The notes: a model not told the origin generated them from the sequence alone. A DNA stretch of 64,000 nucleotides from Drouetiella hepatica Uher 2000/2452 (GCA_019359505.1 JAHHHD010000007.1:1-64000); one strand, 5' to 3'. Positions 16,307-26,271 are shown, numbered from the stretch's first letter. Numbers and translations: made by a program.

Positions 16307-18037
16307 CTAGAGGTTAAGAACTTTCACGGGTTCCACATCTGGCTGCGGCTCGATCGCCGGGGGTTCGATCGCCTCTTGAATTTCAGGCGGGAACAACTGA
16401 GGTGCTTTAGCGGTTGGAGAAGGCTCTACAGGAGGAACTGCTTCCGGCTTGGCAATCTGAATCTCTAGCTTTTCGTCAGGCGGCACATCCATGATTTGAG
16501 GCATGGCTTTAGGTAATGCTGGCTCTATGGGTGCCACTGGTTCCTGAATGAAATCAGACGCTTCTGCCCCTCCCAAGAATTCCTTCGCCCGATCGCCCCA
16601 TTGCTTCAAGAAGGGCTGAGTTTCTGAACTAGGCTCCGGCAGCGGCACGACCTGCTTGAGGCGATCGCGCCACTGTCGCAGGAGCGGCTTATCGACTGCG
16701 GGAGCAGGATTTGCGGGGACAGGATTGAGCAGCGGTTTTCCGAGTAAATTAGGGGCGGGATCTTGTACGGGCGGCAGTTCCAGGTCTTGATCTTCTAAAA
16801 ACTCCTCTACGGCATCAGGGAGCTGCTGCTTGATCGACTGATCAATTTTCTCATTCACTTCCTCCTCAGTCTGAAGCGGCACCTCTGGGCTAGGTGCTTC
16901 TAGCTCTGGCGGGGGTTCAATGATTGTGGGGGATTTGACAATCGGCGGTAGCACTTCAGGCGGCAATAAGGCTGGAGCCGGAATCGCCGGAGTTTCTGGG
17001 AGTGGCTCTAGCGTAGGCTCGGCAGAGGGAATTTCAGGGGGTGCTTCGAGCGGGGGAAGATCGTGAGGTTCGGGGTCAATCGGTTCGGGGGCAATCGGTT
17101 CGGGCTGATAAACGTAATCGCGATCGACAATAGCTCGGACTTCTGCCGCCGAGAGATCGCCCCGGATCAGCTTAGATAGTGTGTCAGTGCCACCGGGCTG
17201 GTAGTCAATTAGCCGCACGGTGTTGTTGAAGGTGTTGGGATAGGGATTACCTTTCTCGTCTAGCAGCTCTAGCTGCACCCAAGTTTTACCAGGCTTCAGA
17301 CCCTTGAGGTAGATGGGTTCCCAGCGATCGACGATAAAGCTTTCGCCATTGATGGTGCAGCGCACCTGCCAATCGAGAATGTCATCTTCTGCGTCCTGAT
17401 TAGCAACCAGATGCAGGGGAGCATTTGCTAGATAAAAATCCAGCATAATTGGCTCTGCGCCGTAGCTGCCTTTGGGACGGCTGTAGGTCAACAGAGGCTG
17501 AAGAGTAGGGTTATTCTCAGGGGTCTTGGTAAAGACATGGAAGGTAGTTTGGGCATAGGCTCCCTCGTTTTTGAAGCTTTCGTGCCAGGGACGTGAGGCA
17601 AACGCTCGAATCGTGTGGGTTCCAGGCTCCAGATCTTTAAGGATCATCGGTTCGTCAGCGTCGTACAGAGCGACATAGGGTTGGTTGTCCAGAATCACAT
17701 GGAGATGGGAACCTAGACCAAACTCTTCATTGAGAAATAAGGGAATATCTTTGGTCTGAAAGCGAACCGAGACTTCCGTATTTTGCAGAACTTCATCCGA
17801 TCGCGGGCTGAGAATCTCTACCTGAGGCTGATATTTGTCTAGATCTCGCCGCAGCTCCCGAATGGCGGCTGGAGGCGGTACTTCTGCCAGTTTCACCATC
17901 CGAGGAGGCTTTGCAGCACTGCCCGAAGAACGCGCAATTCCTGGAGCAGCGCTACAGCTTCCCAACCCAAAGCCCAAAACAACCGCCAGCAGAGTTGCCA
18001 ACAGTCTTCGAGTTACGCCAATCCCGTTATTTTTCAT
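16307..18037 (-). CDS. Predicted lipoprotein with long proline/glutamate-rich tail
   Basis: From ATG 18037 the product is 576 residues. A hydrophobic N-terminus ends in a lipobox (LGFGLGSC), so it is probably lipid-anchored. Residues about 45-310 form two beta-sandwich-like modules with repeated phrases (ILKDLEPGTHTIRAFASRP and LKGLKPGKTWVQLELLDEKGNP). The rest is Pro/Glu/Ala-rich and probably disordered. I do not recognise a named family; cyanobacterial genomes commonly encode such proteins of unknown role. The frame is open to 18112, but only the later start gives a proper lipoprotein signal. Convergent with queA. Confidence 0.75.
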   Translation of the reverse strand: MKNNGIGVTRRLLATLLAVVLGFGLGSCSAAPGIARSSGSAAKPPRMVKLAEVPPPAAIRELRRDLDKYQPQVEILSPRSDEVLQNTEVSVRFQTKDIPLFLNEEFGLGSHLHVILDNQPYVALYDADEPMILKDLEPGTHTIRAFASRPWHESFKNEGAYAQTTFHVFTKTPENNPTLQPLLTYSRPKGSYGAEPIMLDFYLANAPLHLVANQDAEDDILDWQVRCTINGESFIVDRWEPIYLKGLKPGKTWVQLELLDEKGNPYPNTFNNTVRLIDYQPGGTDTLSKLIRGDLSAAEVRAIVDRDYVYQPEPIAPEPIDPEPHDLPPLEAPPEIPSAEPTLEPLPETPAIPAPALLPPEVLPPIVKSPTIIEPPPELEAPSPEVPLQTEEEVNEKIDQSIKQQLPDAVEEFLEDQDLELPPVQDPAPNLLGKPLLNPVPANPAPAVDKPLLRQWRDRLKQVVPLPEPSSETQPFLKQWGDRAKEFLGGAEASDFIQEPVAPIEPALPKAMPQIMDVPPDEKLEIQIAKPEAVPPVEPSPTAKAPQLFPPEIQEAIEPPAIEPQPDVEPVKVLNL

Positions 18038-18287
18038 GCCTACTCCTGGACGATCGCCAATCCCACACTTGTTGCTACTCAGATTGCTACTCAGATTGCC
18101 ACTCAGACCCAATCACTATTCAAACCTAATCATCCTTTCAAAAACCTGTCCCTAGGGAACTATATCGAATTCCGGTGCTATTCGTATCTCTTGAAACTAA
18201 AGCCTGATGCTTTCAGTATCTTTAGGTATACAGATTCAAGGATCAAATAAAGATAAGCTGGAAAAATGTGCTTTATCTCTTGCGTCC

Positions 18288-19790
18288 ATGCCTCCAAGCC
18301 AGCCTGTTTCCACCCTTGTTTCCACACTTCAGAATTACATTAACGGCGAGTGGTGCGACTCGATCGCCTGTGAATTTTTAGACATCCTCAATCCAGCTAC
18401 GGCAGAAAAGCTTGCCCGCGTACCGCTTTCGCCAGAGGCTGAGATTAACCGAGCAACCGAAGCCGCCGCGATCGCCTTCAAATCTTGGCGGCGCACCCCG
18501 CCCACCCAGCGCGTTCAGTATCTTTTTCGGCTAAAGGTGCTGATGGACGAGCATTTTGAGGAGCTGTCCCAGACAGTGACGATCGAGTGTGGCAAAACCC
18601 TAGACGAGGCGAGGGGCGAAATTCGGCGGGCGATCGAAAACGTAGAGACAGCCTGCGGCATTCCCATGATGATGCAGGGCGCAAACCTCGAAGATATTGC
18701 TTCCGGCATTGACGAGTCCATGATTCGGCAGCCGTTAGGCGTAGCAGCCGTGATTGCCCCCTTCAACTTTCCCGGCATGATTCCCTTCTGGTTTATGCCC
18801 TACGCGATCGCTTGCGGCAACACCTACATCGTCAAGCCCTCCGAGAAAGTGCCCCTGACCATGCAGAAAGTGTTTCAGCTGCTCGATCAGACCGGCTTAC
18901 CCAAAGGCGTAATTAACCTGGTAAATGGGGGCAAAGCTGCCGTCGATGCCATTCTCGACCATCCACAGATTCGCGCCATCAGCTTCGTAGGCTCTTCCCC
19001 CGTCGCCAAGTATGTCTACAGCCGTGCTGCCGCCCAAGGCAAGCGAGTTCAGTGCCAAGGCGGAGCCAAGAACCCCGTGATTATCCTGCCCGACGCCGAC
19101 CTCGAAATGACCACCCGCATCACCGCCGACAGCGCCTTTGGCTGTGCCGGACAGCGTTGCCTCGCCGCCTCGATCGCCATCACCGTCGGCGAAGCCCAGC
19201 AGCCCTATACGGAAGCGATCGCCGAAGCCGCCACCAGCCGTGTTGTTGGCTTCGGACTAGAGACAGGCGTACAAATGGGTCCCGTCATTAGCGCCCAGAG
19301 CCGAACGCGAATCGAGCAGCTCATCCAGCAGGGAGCCGACGAAGGCGCAAAAGTGCTGATTGACGGACGCAACCCCTCTATTTCCGGCTACGAACACGGC
19401 AACTTCATCCGCCCCACCCTGCTGCAAAACGTCAATCCGCGCAGCCAGACCGCCCAGACCGAAATCTTTGGTCCCGTCCTTAGCCTCATGCATGTCGAAA
19501 CCCTCGACGAAGCGATCGCCCTCGTCAACAACAGCCCTTGGGGCAACATGGCTTGCCTCTTCACCAGCAGCGGCGCAGCAGCCCGCAAATTCCGTTATGA
19601 AGCCGAAGCCGGGAACATCGGCATCAACATCGGCGTTGCCGCCCCCATGGCATTCTTCCCCTTCAGCGGCTGGAAAGAAAGCTTCTACGGCGACCTGCAC
19701 GGACAAGGACAACAGGCGATCGAATTCTTCACCCAAACCAAAGTCGTCGTAGAGCGATGGAGCCAAAAAGACTGGTCACGCAAATTCTAA
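18288..19790 (+). CDS. Aldehyde dehydrogenase, methylmalonate-semialdehyde dehydrogenase type
   Basis: NAD-dependent aldehyde dehydrogenase of 500 residues. Landmarks of the MmsA/IolA branch: YINGEWCDS start, [38 protein letters not shown] and the catalytic Cys in [10 protein letters not shown] (codon near 19158), then [10 protein letters not shown] and [17 protein letters not shown]. In this branch an Arg pair and GQRC replace the common GQxC context and the enzyme is often CoA-acylating; substrate is inferred. An in-frame ATG at 18207 would add 27 residues without family similarity, so 18288 is preferred. Followed by a repeat-filled gap. Confidence 0.85.
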   Translation: MPPSQPVSTLVSTLQNYINGEWCDSIACEFLDILNPATAEKLARVPLSPEAEINRATEAAAIAFKSWRRTPPTQRVQYLFRLKVLMDEHFEELSQTVTIECGKTLDEARGEIRRAIENVETACGIPMMMQGANLEDIASGIDESMIRQPLGVAAVIAPFNFPGMIPFWFMPYAIACGNTYIVKPSEKVPLTMQKVFQLLDQTGLPKGVINLVNGGKAAVDAILDHPQIRAISFVGSSPVAKYVYSRAAAQGKRVQCQGGAKNPVIILPDADLEMTTRITADSAFGCAGQRCLAASIAITVGEAQQPYTEAIAEAATSRVVGFGLETGVQMGPVISAQSRTRIEQLIQQGADEGAKVLIDGRNPSISGYEHGNFIRPTLLQNVNPRSQTAQTEIFGPVLSLMHVETLDEAIALVNNSPWGNMACLFTSSGAAARKFRYEAEAGNIGINIGVAAPMAFFPFSGWKESFYGDLHGQGQQAIEFFTQTKVVVERWSQKDWSRKF

Positions 19791-19818
19791 GCAGACCCAC
19801 ACCACAATAACGTCCGCT

Positions 19819-20028
19819 CATTCCTGACTAATGTTCAAGCACTCCTGACTAACGCCCAAGCGTTCGTTAGTAACACCCGATCGCTCCTCATTACTACCCA
19901 AGCGCTCCTGACTAACGCCCGATCGTTCCTGACTCGCGTTCAAGCACTCCTAACCAATGCTCAAGCGTTCGTTAGTAACACCCGATCGCTCCTCATTACC
20001 GCCTGAACGCTCCTGACTAACGCCCGAT
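19819..20028. repeat. Degenerate 21-bp tandem repeat array, 10 units with 5-unit higher-order repeat
   Basis: Ten contiguous 21-bp units, consensus close to CGCTCCTGACTAACGCCCGAT. Units 3 and 8 are identical, as are units 5 and 10, and 1/6, 2/7 and 4/9 are close, so the array is a duplication of a 105-bp block. HIP1-like CGATCG junctions occur between units. It lies just after the aldehyde dehydrogenase stop. From 20029 to 20160 the sequence is a C/G-rich stretch with short inverted segments and no gene. Confidence 0.85.
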
Positions 20029-20183
20029 CCCCCACCCATGCGAAGCGCTTCCTCCCGCCCATCCATCATCCCTTGCGCAGGGGGCGTGGGGGAGGCGCCT
20101 CGTCCCCCACCGGGGGTTTGGGGGAGACCCCCAAGGCTGTTGGCTGCTCCCTAGGCTTAACGCAAAAATCGGTAGTCCTCAAA

Positions 20184-20238
20184 ATGTAATGATTTTTTAT
20201 TGGGCGGGCTTCGCCCGCCCAATAAAAAATCATTACAT
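20184..20238. repeat. Hairpin element H5 (26-bp arms, TTC loop)
   Basis: Arms 20184-20209 and 20213-20238 are perfect complements around TTC. Short outer repeats AGTCCT (20174-20179) and AGGACT (20246-20251) bracket it. The left flank (about 20165-20179) recurs without a hairpin at 52146-52160. It lies 20 bp past the end of the ABA4-like gene on the opposite strand. Confidence 0.9.
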
Positions 20239-20258
20239 GAATACCAGGACTCCAAAAC

Positions 20259-20714
20259 CTAACCCGAAACCGTCTCACCCTCCACAACTCCCCCCGCAAA
20301 AAACCGCCGAGACACCCACTGCGTCACAATGTGAGACAGCAAACCCATCGGCCCCGCAAACAAGCAAATAATCAGCGAATGCCTCGTCCAAACCCCCGAT
20401 CGCTGCCCCTCCCAATAAATCCATCGCCCCACAAACAGATCCATCACCAGAAAATGCACCCAGCCCGTAGCCGCCACCTTTTCATTGGCAAATAGACGAG
20501 CAATATCTGCCAAAGACGGATTGGCGAACGACTGAGCCGCTTCAGGATCTAAGCTCATGCCAAACAAATACACATAGACCCCAGCAAGCAGCAAAAACGG
20601 CAAAAACGATTCCATCACCTTGCGGGTCACACTCCAATTGGGTAAGCCAATCATCAGCAGCCAGAAAGGTAGAACAAAAAAATTGGCGCTGTCGAACAAG
20701 AGAGAAGGTGTCAT
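20259..20714 (-). CDS. ABA4-like (DUF4281) membrane protein
   Basis: A 151-residue protein with four membrane segments. Typical DUF4281 features: an N-terminal NFFVLPFWLLMIGLPNW segment, then DIARLFANEKVAATGWVHFLVMDLFVGRWIYWEGQR and a final FAGPMGLLSHI segment. Plant ABA4 is needed for neoxanthin formation, and cyanobacterial homologues are suspected in carotenoid or lipid metabolism; no reaction is proven. Transcribed leftward, 24 bp downstream of the phosphoribosyltransferase gene, so the two may form an operon. Confidence 0.85.
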   Translation of the reverse strand: MTPSLLFDSANFFVLPFWLLMIGLPNWSVTRKVMESFLPFLLLAGVYVYLFGMSLDPEAAQSFANPSLADIARLFANEKVAATGWVHFLVMDLFVGRWIYWEGQRSGVWTRHSLIICLFAGPMGLLSHIVTQWVSRRFFAGGVVEGETVSG

Positions 20715-20738
20715 GGGGAGTAGGGAATAGAGAGTAAA

Positions 20739-21275
20739 TCAGCTTGATGTTTGACGAGTCGAAAGCGCCGCATGGGATGCAGCCAATTCAGCAATGCTGA
20801 TATTTTCGTACGTATCAAAAGGTTGGTGAATCCAGGGATTATCTGACAAATGATCCACGTAATAATCTGGAGCGATCGCCGAACAAGCCTTATACCACAG
20901 CACCCCCGTCCGAACCTCTTCAATATAGAAACCGTAGTAGCGATCGAGCCAAGCCAGCGTCTTTTGCAAACTCACCCCCGAATCGACCAGATCATCCACC
21001 AGCAGCACATGGCTACCCAGGCTAGGCGTAGTCATCGTCAAATCACGCGAAAACACAATATTGCCTCGCGTCTTTCCCCCCGTCCCTCGATAGGAAGCGG
21101 TTGCCAGAATCGCCAAGGGCTGGTCAAAAATGCGAGACAGCAGATCCCCAACCCGCAATCCGCCCCTAGCTAGGCAGATAATTTGGTTGAATTCCCAATT
21201 AGATTCATAAACTTTGACGGCAAGCTGTTCAATCTTATGGTGGTAGTCAGTCCAAGAGACATGCAGGTCTGGCAT
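20739..21275 (-). CDS. Phosphoribosyltransferase (xanthine/guanine type)
   Basis: A 178-residue type-I phosphoribosyltransferase. The PRPP-binding loop is clear in HVLLVDDLVDSGVSL (about residues 90-104), preceded by QIICLARGGLRVGDLLS. It would transfer phosphoribose to a purine base in salvage; the base cannot be deduced, though the layout resembles bacterial xanthine-guanine enzymes. ATG 21275 is the first plausible start. Followed on the same strand by the ABA4-like gene; divergent from cysA with hairpin element H6 in between. Confidence 0.85.
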   Translation of the reverse strand: MPDLHVSWTDYHHKIEQLAVKVYESNWEFNQIICLARGGLRVGDLLSRIFDQPLAILATASYRGTGGKTRGNIVFSRDLTMTTPSLGSHVLLVDDLVDSGVSLQKTLAWLDRYYGFYIEEVRTGVLWYKACSAIAPDYYVDHLSDNPWIHQPFDTYENISIAELAASHAALSTRQTSS

Positions 21276-21421
21276 AGCTGGATTAGTCTGGAGATAATTG
21301 CAGAGATGAGATGAAAAGCATCATACGGCAATGTTCTAGCGTTGTTGCCTATTTTTTTGAAAGGAGCGCGATATTTCACGTAATTCACTTTTACGCGATT
21401 CACTTTTACGCAATGTATGGC

Positions 21422-21487
21422 AACCGCCAAGGCGGTTAGGGCGGGGACATTTTGGGTGGGGCGCTTCGCGCCCCACCCAAAATGTCC
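21422..21487. repeat. Double-hairpin element H6 (20-bp arms, TTC loop)
   Basis: A small hairpin (AACCGCC at 21422-21428, GGCGGTT at 21431-21437) is followed by a long one with perfect arms 21445-21464 and 21468-21487 around TTC. The same two-hairpin layout with the same spacing is found at 36663-36727 (H9), where a G-C pair of the small stem is replaced by changes on both sides. Just left, 21378-21412 holds short direct repeats of ttcacttttacgc. The rest of 21276-21619 shows no gene. Confidence 0.85.
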
Positions 21488-21619
21488 TGAGCAACTGGCG
21501 ACAGCGCGATTTCTAAAAGAGCAGTCTACAAAGATGTAAAGTACAGTAATTACGTAGACAAATTGGGGATGACGACATTTTGAGAGACTATCCCCTCACT
21601 CCTCAAGAGGCTATTGGTC

Positions 21620-22633
21620 GTGGGCATTATTGTTGAGCATGTATCCAAGCGGTTTGATGATTTTCAGGCAGTCGATCAGGTGAGCTTGGAGATCAAGACC
21701 GGATCTTTAGTCGCGCTGTTGGGTCCTTCTGGATCAGGAAAATCAACCCTGCTGCGGCTGATTTCGGGGTTAGAGATGCCCGATTCTGGCAGAATTTTGC
21801 TCACAGGACAAGACGCCACCTACAAGAGCGTTCAGGAGCGCAACATCGGCTTTGTATTCCAGCACTACGCCCTGTTCAAGCATCTGACCGTGCGCAAAAA
21901 TATCGCATTTGGCTTAGAAATTAGTAAAGCACCCAAAGCCAAAATTAAAGCGCGCGTCGAAGAATTGCTAGAGCTAGTGCAGTTGGGGGGACTAGGCGAT
22001 CGCTATCCCTCCCAGCTTTCCGGCGGTCAGCGTCAGCGCGTCGCTCTTGCCAGGGCACTAGCAGTCGAGCCAAAAGTGCTGTTGCTAGATGAACCCTTTG
22101 GGGCATTGGATGCCAAGGTACGCAAGGATCTTCGTGTCTGGCTACGGCGGCTCCATGACGAAGTCCATGTCACTACCGTATTCGTCACCCACGACCAAGA
22201 AGAAGCGATGGAAGTCTCTGATGAAATCGTCGTGATGAATCAGGGCAAAGTTGAGCAGGTGGGTACCCCCGCCGAAATTTATGACCACCCTGCTAGCGCC
22301 TTCGTCATGAGCTTTATTGGTCCAGTCAACGTGCTGTCCAGCAGCTCCAAGATCTTTGCCAACAGCTTTGAGTCGCCGCATCCTGAAGTGTTTGTGCGTC
22401 CGCAAGATGTGGTGATTGAGCTGGAGCCAGGTGAGTCCACAGTCCCCGCACGCGTTGACCGGATTATTCATCTCGGCTGGGAAGTGCAAGCTGAACTGGC
22501 GCTAGATGACGGACAAATCGTCATGGCAAACCTGACCCGCGATCGCTATGACCAGATCAAGATTCAGCCCCAGCAGCGCGTCTACGTCCGTCCTAGAGAG
22601 GCAAAGGCATTTCCGATTTTCTACTCAATCTAA
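21620..22633 (+). CDS. cysA: Sulfate/thiosulfate ABC transporter ATPase
   Basis: ATP-hydrolysing subunit of an import system for sulfate or thiosulfate. From GTG 21620 the protein starts [12 protein letters not shown], the family N-terminus, and AGAGG at 21606-21610 lies 9 bases upstream; the TTG at 21614 is less likely. Walker [10 protein letters not shown] (about residues 36-44), Q-loop QHYALF, signature [15 protein letters not shown], Walker [13 protein letters not shown] and the switch His of [13 protein letters not shown] are all intact, followed by a C-terminal regulatory domain ([10 protein letters not shown]). No cysT/cysW permease genes are next to it. Confidence 0.9.
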   Translation: MGIIVEHVSKRFDDFQAVDQVSLEIKTGSLVALLGPSGSGKSTLLRLISGLEMPDSGRILLTGQDATYKSVQERNIGFVFQHYALFKHLTVRKNIAFGLEISKAPKAKIKARVEELLELVQLGGLGDRYPSQLSGGQRQRVALARALAVEPKVLLLDEPFGALDAKVRKDLRVWLRRLHDEVHVTTVFVTHDQEEAMEVSDEIVVMNQGKVEQVGTPAEIYDHPASAFVMSFIGPVNVLSSSSKIFANSFESPHPEVFVRPQDVVIELEPGESTVPARVDRIIHLGWEVQAELALDDGQIVMANLTRDRYDQIKIQPQQRVYVRPREAKAFPIFYSI

Positions 22634-22730
22634 CGATCGCTCCCGGCACGTTATAAAGTATGGGTTGAACAGCTCGATCGTGAGTCGTTTGACAAGCTGC
22701 GGCTGGTTTGGAATTGTGAGGGATCAGAGA

Positions 22731-24380
22731 ATGAAAGTTTGGCAAGTTGGGAAAGGGCGATCGCTGCTGCAATGGGTCAGCCTGTTTAGCCTGTGTGTGT
22801 TTCTAGTCGTAAGCTGCGGCGCACCTAAAACGACGCCCAGCTCTGGGGCAACTAATGGGGCTGGTAGCGGGGCAAATAACGGGCGCATCACCATCGGCAC
22901 CACCCTAAAAGCCGAAACCGTTGACCCTGCCGATGCCTACGAGCTGTTTCCGGGGATCTTGCTGTACAACCTGGGCGATCGGCTTTACACCTACAAAACG
23001 GGCACTACCGAGCTAGAACCTCAGTTAGCCACCGCCTTGCCCACCATCAGCGCTGATGGGCTGATCTATAAAATTCCGCTCCGCACAGGCGTAACCTTTC
23101 ATGACGGCTCTCCCTTTAACGCTGAAGCTATGGCGTTTTCCATCCAGCGGTTCATGCAAAATGGCGGTCGTCCTGCCTTCCTGCTGTCCGATAAAATCGC
23201 GGAAGTCACGGCAACAGGCGACTCTGAGCTGACCATTACCCTGAAGTCTCCCTTTGCTGCTTTCCCCGCGCTGCTGGCTTTTTCCGGCGTGACTCCCGTG
23301 CAGCCCAAGGCGTATGCGATCGGCGCAGGCAAATTTAAGCCCAAAGAATTCATCGGCACAGGACCTTACAAGCTGGCAAAATTTGGCACTGACTCCATTC
23401 GCCTCGATGCCTACGAAGGCTACTGGGGTACAAAACCCGCTAATAAAGGGATTGATATTCAGCTCGTCACCAGTCCGGCAAACCTCTACAACGCCTTTCG
23501 TACAGGAGGTTTGGACATTGCCTACCAAACCCTTGACCCTGACCAAATCCGCAACCTGGAGCAGGGGGCAAAGCAGAACGGCTGGCAGGTGATTCAGTCG
23601 GGAACCAACACCGTCAATTACATGGTGTTGAATGCCAAAAGTGAGCCTCTGAACAACGTCAAGGTGCGCCAAGCAATCGCAGCCTCTATCGATCGCAATC
23701 TGCTCAATCAGCGCGTTTTTCAAGGTCAGGCTGAACCGCTTTACAGCCTTTTGCCCACGACCTTTCCCCTCTACAAGCCTGTCTTCAAAGATAAGTATGG
23801 AGATGGTCAGTATGAAAAAGCCAAGCAGCTTTTGACGGAAGCCGGATTTTCTCCAGCCAAGCCGCTGCCGCTAGAAATCTGGTATTCCTCTAGCTCGACC
23901 ACACGCGGATTAGTCGCCAGCACGGTGAAAGCGGCGATCGATCAAAACCTTCCTGGTCTAGTCAATGTCAAGCTCAACAGCGTCGAAACGGGCACTCTAT
24001 TCGACAATCTGGATAAAGGCACTTATCCTGCCACCATTCTCGACTGGTATCCCGACTATTACGATGCCGAAACCTTTATCGATCCCTTTCTAAGCTGTGA
24101 GAAAGGCTCTGTTGAGAAAGGCTGCGAATCGGGGCAAAGTCAGGCAGGCGGGTCTTTTTATTACAGCGATCGCGCCAACAGCCTGCTCAAAAAACAGCGC
24201 AGCGAAAAAGACCTGAAGGCGCGGGATGCTGACTTTATCCAGCTCCAGGACTTATTGGGCGAAGATGTACCTTACATTCCCCTTTGGCAGAACAAGGACT
24301 ATGTCTTCGCCCAAGGCACAGTTCAGGGTGTTGCCATTCAGCCCAGTCAGCAGTTTCTGTTTGGGCAAATCAAAAAATAG
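22731..24380 (+). CDS. ABC transporter substrate-binding lipoprotein, peptide/nickel (SBP family 5) type
   Basis: A 549-residue family-5 solute-binding protein. ATG 22731 gives a lipoprotein signal with the lipobox at FLVVSCG; the long upstream reading into cysA is not real. Characteristic phrases: TIGTTLKAETVDPADAYE, PQLATALPTISADGLIYKIPLRTGVTFHDGSPFNAEA, FIGTGPYKLAKF, NVKVRQAIAASIDRN and PYIPLWQNKDYV. It captures oligopeptides, dipeptides or a nickel chelate outside the membrane; which one is not clear. Followed 76 bp later by one permease gene of the same system, but no second permease or ATPase is present nearby. Confidence 0.9.
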   Translation: MKVWQVGKGRSLLQWVSLFSLCVFLVVSCGAPKTTPSSGATNGAGSGANNGRITIGTTLKAETVDPADAYELFPGILLYNLGDRLYTYKTGTTELEPQLATALPTISADGLIYKIPLRTGVTFHDGSPFNAEAMAFSIQRFMQNGGRPAFLLSDKIAEVTATGDSELTITLKSPFAAFPALLAFSGVTPVQPKAYAIGAGKFKPKEFIGTGPYKLAKFGTDSIRLDAYEGYWGTKPANKGIDIQLVTSPANLYNAFRTGGLDIAYQTLDPDQIRNLEQGAKQNGWQVIQSGTNTVNYMVLNAKSEPLNNVKVRQAIAASIDRNLLNQRVFQGQAEPLYSLLPTTFPLYKPVFKDKYGDGQYEKAKQLLTEAGFSPAKPLPLEIWYSSSSTTRGLVASTVKAAIDQNLPGLVNVKLNSVETGTLFDNLDKGTYPATILDWYPDYYDAETFIDPFLSCEKGSVEKGCESGQSQAGGSFYYSDRANSLLKKQRSEKDLKARDADFIQLQDLLGEDVPYIPLWQNKDYVFAQGTVQGVAIQPSQQFLFGQIKK

Positions 24381-24456
24381 CCTCCTATTTGTGTTGGGTT
24401 CGGCGCACTTGCAACCCATAAGTCACTCTTGAGTCACACTCTCCCCCTCGTCTTCC

Positions 24457-25482
24457 ATGTCTCGCTCCTCCGCTCTTCGCTACTACGTCTTCTCCCGTCT
24501 GCTGCTTGCCCCACTGATGATCTGGACAATCACCACCCTGATTTTCCTGCTGATGCGGGCGACTCCTGGCGATCCGATCGACGTATTGCTGGGGCCGCGT
24601 GCCCCTGAAACTGCTAAGCAAGATTTGCGGCATACCCTAGGGCTAGATGTGCCGCTGTGGCTCCAGTATCTTCGCTACATGGGCAGCCTGTTGCAGCTAG
24701 ACTTGGGCACCTCGATCGCTACCCAGGGCGAAACCGTTTGGCAAATTATCCAGGCGCATTTTCCAGCAACCGTAGAGCTAACGGTGTTTAGCATGACGAT
24801 CGCCGTTTTAGTTGGCGTAGGAGTTGGAGCCTTGGCAGCCTCTAAACCCAATACCGGATATGACGTAGGCGGCAGGCTATTCGGCATCTTCACCTATGCG
24901 GTGCCCATGTACTGGTTTGGGATGATTTTGCAGCTGATCTTTTCGGTGCAGTTAGGTTGGTTTCCCTTGGGCGCACGGTTTCCGCTTTCCCTATCGCCTC
25001 CCCAGGGCTTCACAGGGCTATATGTGGTCGATAGTCTCCTCAGCGCTGACTTTAGCGCCTTGTCGGTCAGCCTTTACTATCTGGCGCTGCCCAGCCTAAC
25101 TCAAGGCGTATTAATTAGCGGTATTTTTGAGCGCATGGTGCGCGTTAACCTGAAGCAAACTCTGAAGTCAGACTATGTAGAGGCAGCACGGGCACGAGGT
25201 ATCCCCGAACGGCAAATTGTGGTATCTCATGCGCTCAAGAATGCGTTAATTCCAGTCATCACTATTTTGGGACTCACCTTTGCTTCGCTGCTGGCAGGTG
25301 TGGTGCTGACGGAAGTTACTTTTTCATGGCCAGGGCTGGGCAGTCGTTTCTATGATGCCATTCTCAAGCGCGACTATCCGGTAGTGCAGGGCATCATGGT
25401 CTTTCTGTCGGTAATTGTAGCGATCGCCAGCATCCTCATTGATATTCTCAATGCCTACATTGACCCGCGCATCCGTTACTAG
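24457..25482 (+). CDS. ABC transporter permease, DppB/OppB/NikB type
   Basis: A 341-residue integral membrane permease with six hydrophobic helices. It has the family N-terminus (RLLLAPLMIWTITTLIFLLMRATPGDP), GTSIATQGETVWQII, and the cytoplasmic EAA loop (YVEAARARGIPERQIVVSHALKNALIPVI) that docks the ATPase. Paired with the preceding substrate-binding protein as half of a peptide/nickel importer. The final 4 bases overlap the end of the convergent slr1601-type gene. Confidence 0.9.
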   Translation: MSRSSALRYYVFSRLLLAPLMIWTITTLIFLLMRATPGDPIDVLLGPRAPETAKQDLRHTLGLDVPLWLQYLRYMGSLLQLDLGTSIATQGETVWQIIQAHFPATVELTVFSMTIAVLVGVGVGALAASKPNTGYDVGGRLFGIFTYAVPMYWFGMILQLIFSVQLGWFPLGARFPLSLSPPQGFTGLYVVDSLLSADFSALSVSLYYLALPSLTQGVLISGIFERMVRVNLKQTLKSDYVEAARARGIPERQIVVSHALKNALIPVITILGLTFASLLAGVVLTEVTFSWPGLGSRFYDAILKRDYPVVQGIMVFLSVIVAIASILIDILNAYIDPRIRY

Positions 25483-25952
25483 GGAACTGCCGGAAGGACT
25501 GCCGGAGGATAGAAGGCTGGATTGGTTTGAGCCGATCGCCCATAGGTTGCATTGGCTTCCTGCGCCGTCTGAGCCAGTGAATCTGTGGGAGTAATCCAAA
25601 CAATCTGGCGCTGTCTGGGATCAACTCGGATGCTTTCCTCCTGCATCACGCTCATCGCCTGCTGAGGATCAAATTGACGGTTGAGATCTGCCTGTAGGCG
25701 ATCGACTCGACCTTCTACCTCTGAAACCTCAACCCGAATTTCTTTGAGCTTCGCCTGCTGCGCTAGGTTGTAGGGCACCAGCTTCACCAGAGCCGACAGA
25801 GCAATCACAGACAGTAGGCAGTTGACTCCTAGCTTAAAGCCATTTTCAAGAATAACAGCCTGATGAGGATTGCGTCGCGGACGACGGCGCACCATTTTCC
25901 GACGGGTCGGGTCGGGTGGTTGGGGATAGTTGTAGCGTGGAAGTGCATTCAT
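25479..25952 (-). CDS. slr1601-family putative cell division protein
   Basis: A cyanobacteria-specific membrane protein of 157 residues from ATG 25952. It has a short Arg/Pro-rich cytoplasmic N-terminus (RRKMVRRRPRRNPHQ), one transmembrane segment (GVNCLLSVIALSALVKLVPY), and a coiled-coil periplasmic part ending in the family motif QFDPQQAMSVMQEESIRVDPRQRQIVW. The family is annotated as a putative cell-division factor by similarity to the Synechocystis protein; direct evidence here is only the sequence pattern. A longer reading from 25991 adds 13 residues. Convergent and 4-bp overlapping with the permease gene. Confidence 0.75.
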   Translation of the reverse strand: MNALPRYNYPQPPDPTRRKMVRRRPRRNPHQAVILENGFKLGVNCLLSVIALSALVKLVPYNLAQQAKLKEIRVEVSEVEGRVDRLQADLNRQFDPQQAMSVMQEESIRVDPRQRQIVWITPTDSLAQTAQEANATYGRSAQTNPAFYPPAVLPAVP

Positions 25953-26271
25953 AAAATGATCCGATCTTGCTCTGACGAAGGGCATCCCCAAATCCGAAGA
26001 AATCCCCCAAATTAGCGGTAGGTGACCCTATTTTGCCCGTATCGGCTATCTGTCTATCTGATTGAGGAATACTCTAAAAACAGAAGCAGCCAGACAAAAG
26101 ATTACACGATAAATAGGTTTCTGCACGCGCCTGACAAGAAAAATACAGAAGCTTCTCATGCAGTTCTAGCATCTTTTAGACATTTGTCCGTAATTTTCCT
26201 CCAATTGGCTGAAATCAGCCGTCTTTTGAGGAGTACAGGCGATCGCCTCCTGCCAAACCTGAGAACCTGCC

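Noticed and set aside
13801-20028. CRISPR array
   Set aside because: The 21-bp units are contiguous and degenerate, with no unique spacers and no cas genes.
22548-22730. Long N-terminal extension of the substrate-binding protein into cysA
   Set aside because: The proper lipoprotein signal begins at 22731; the extension is cysA read in another frame.
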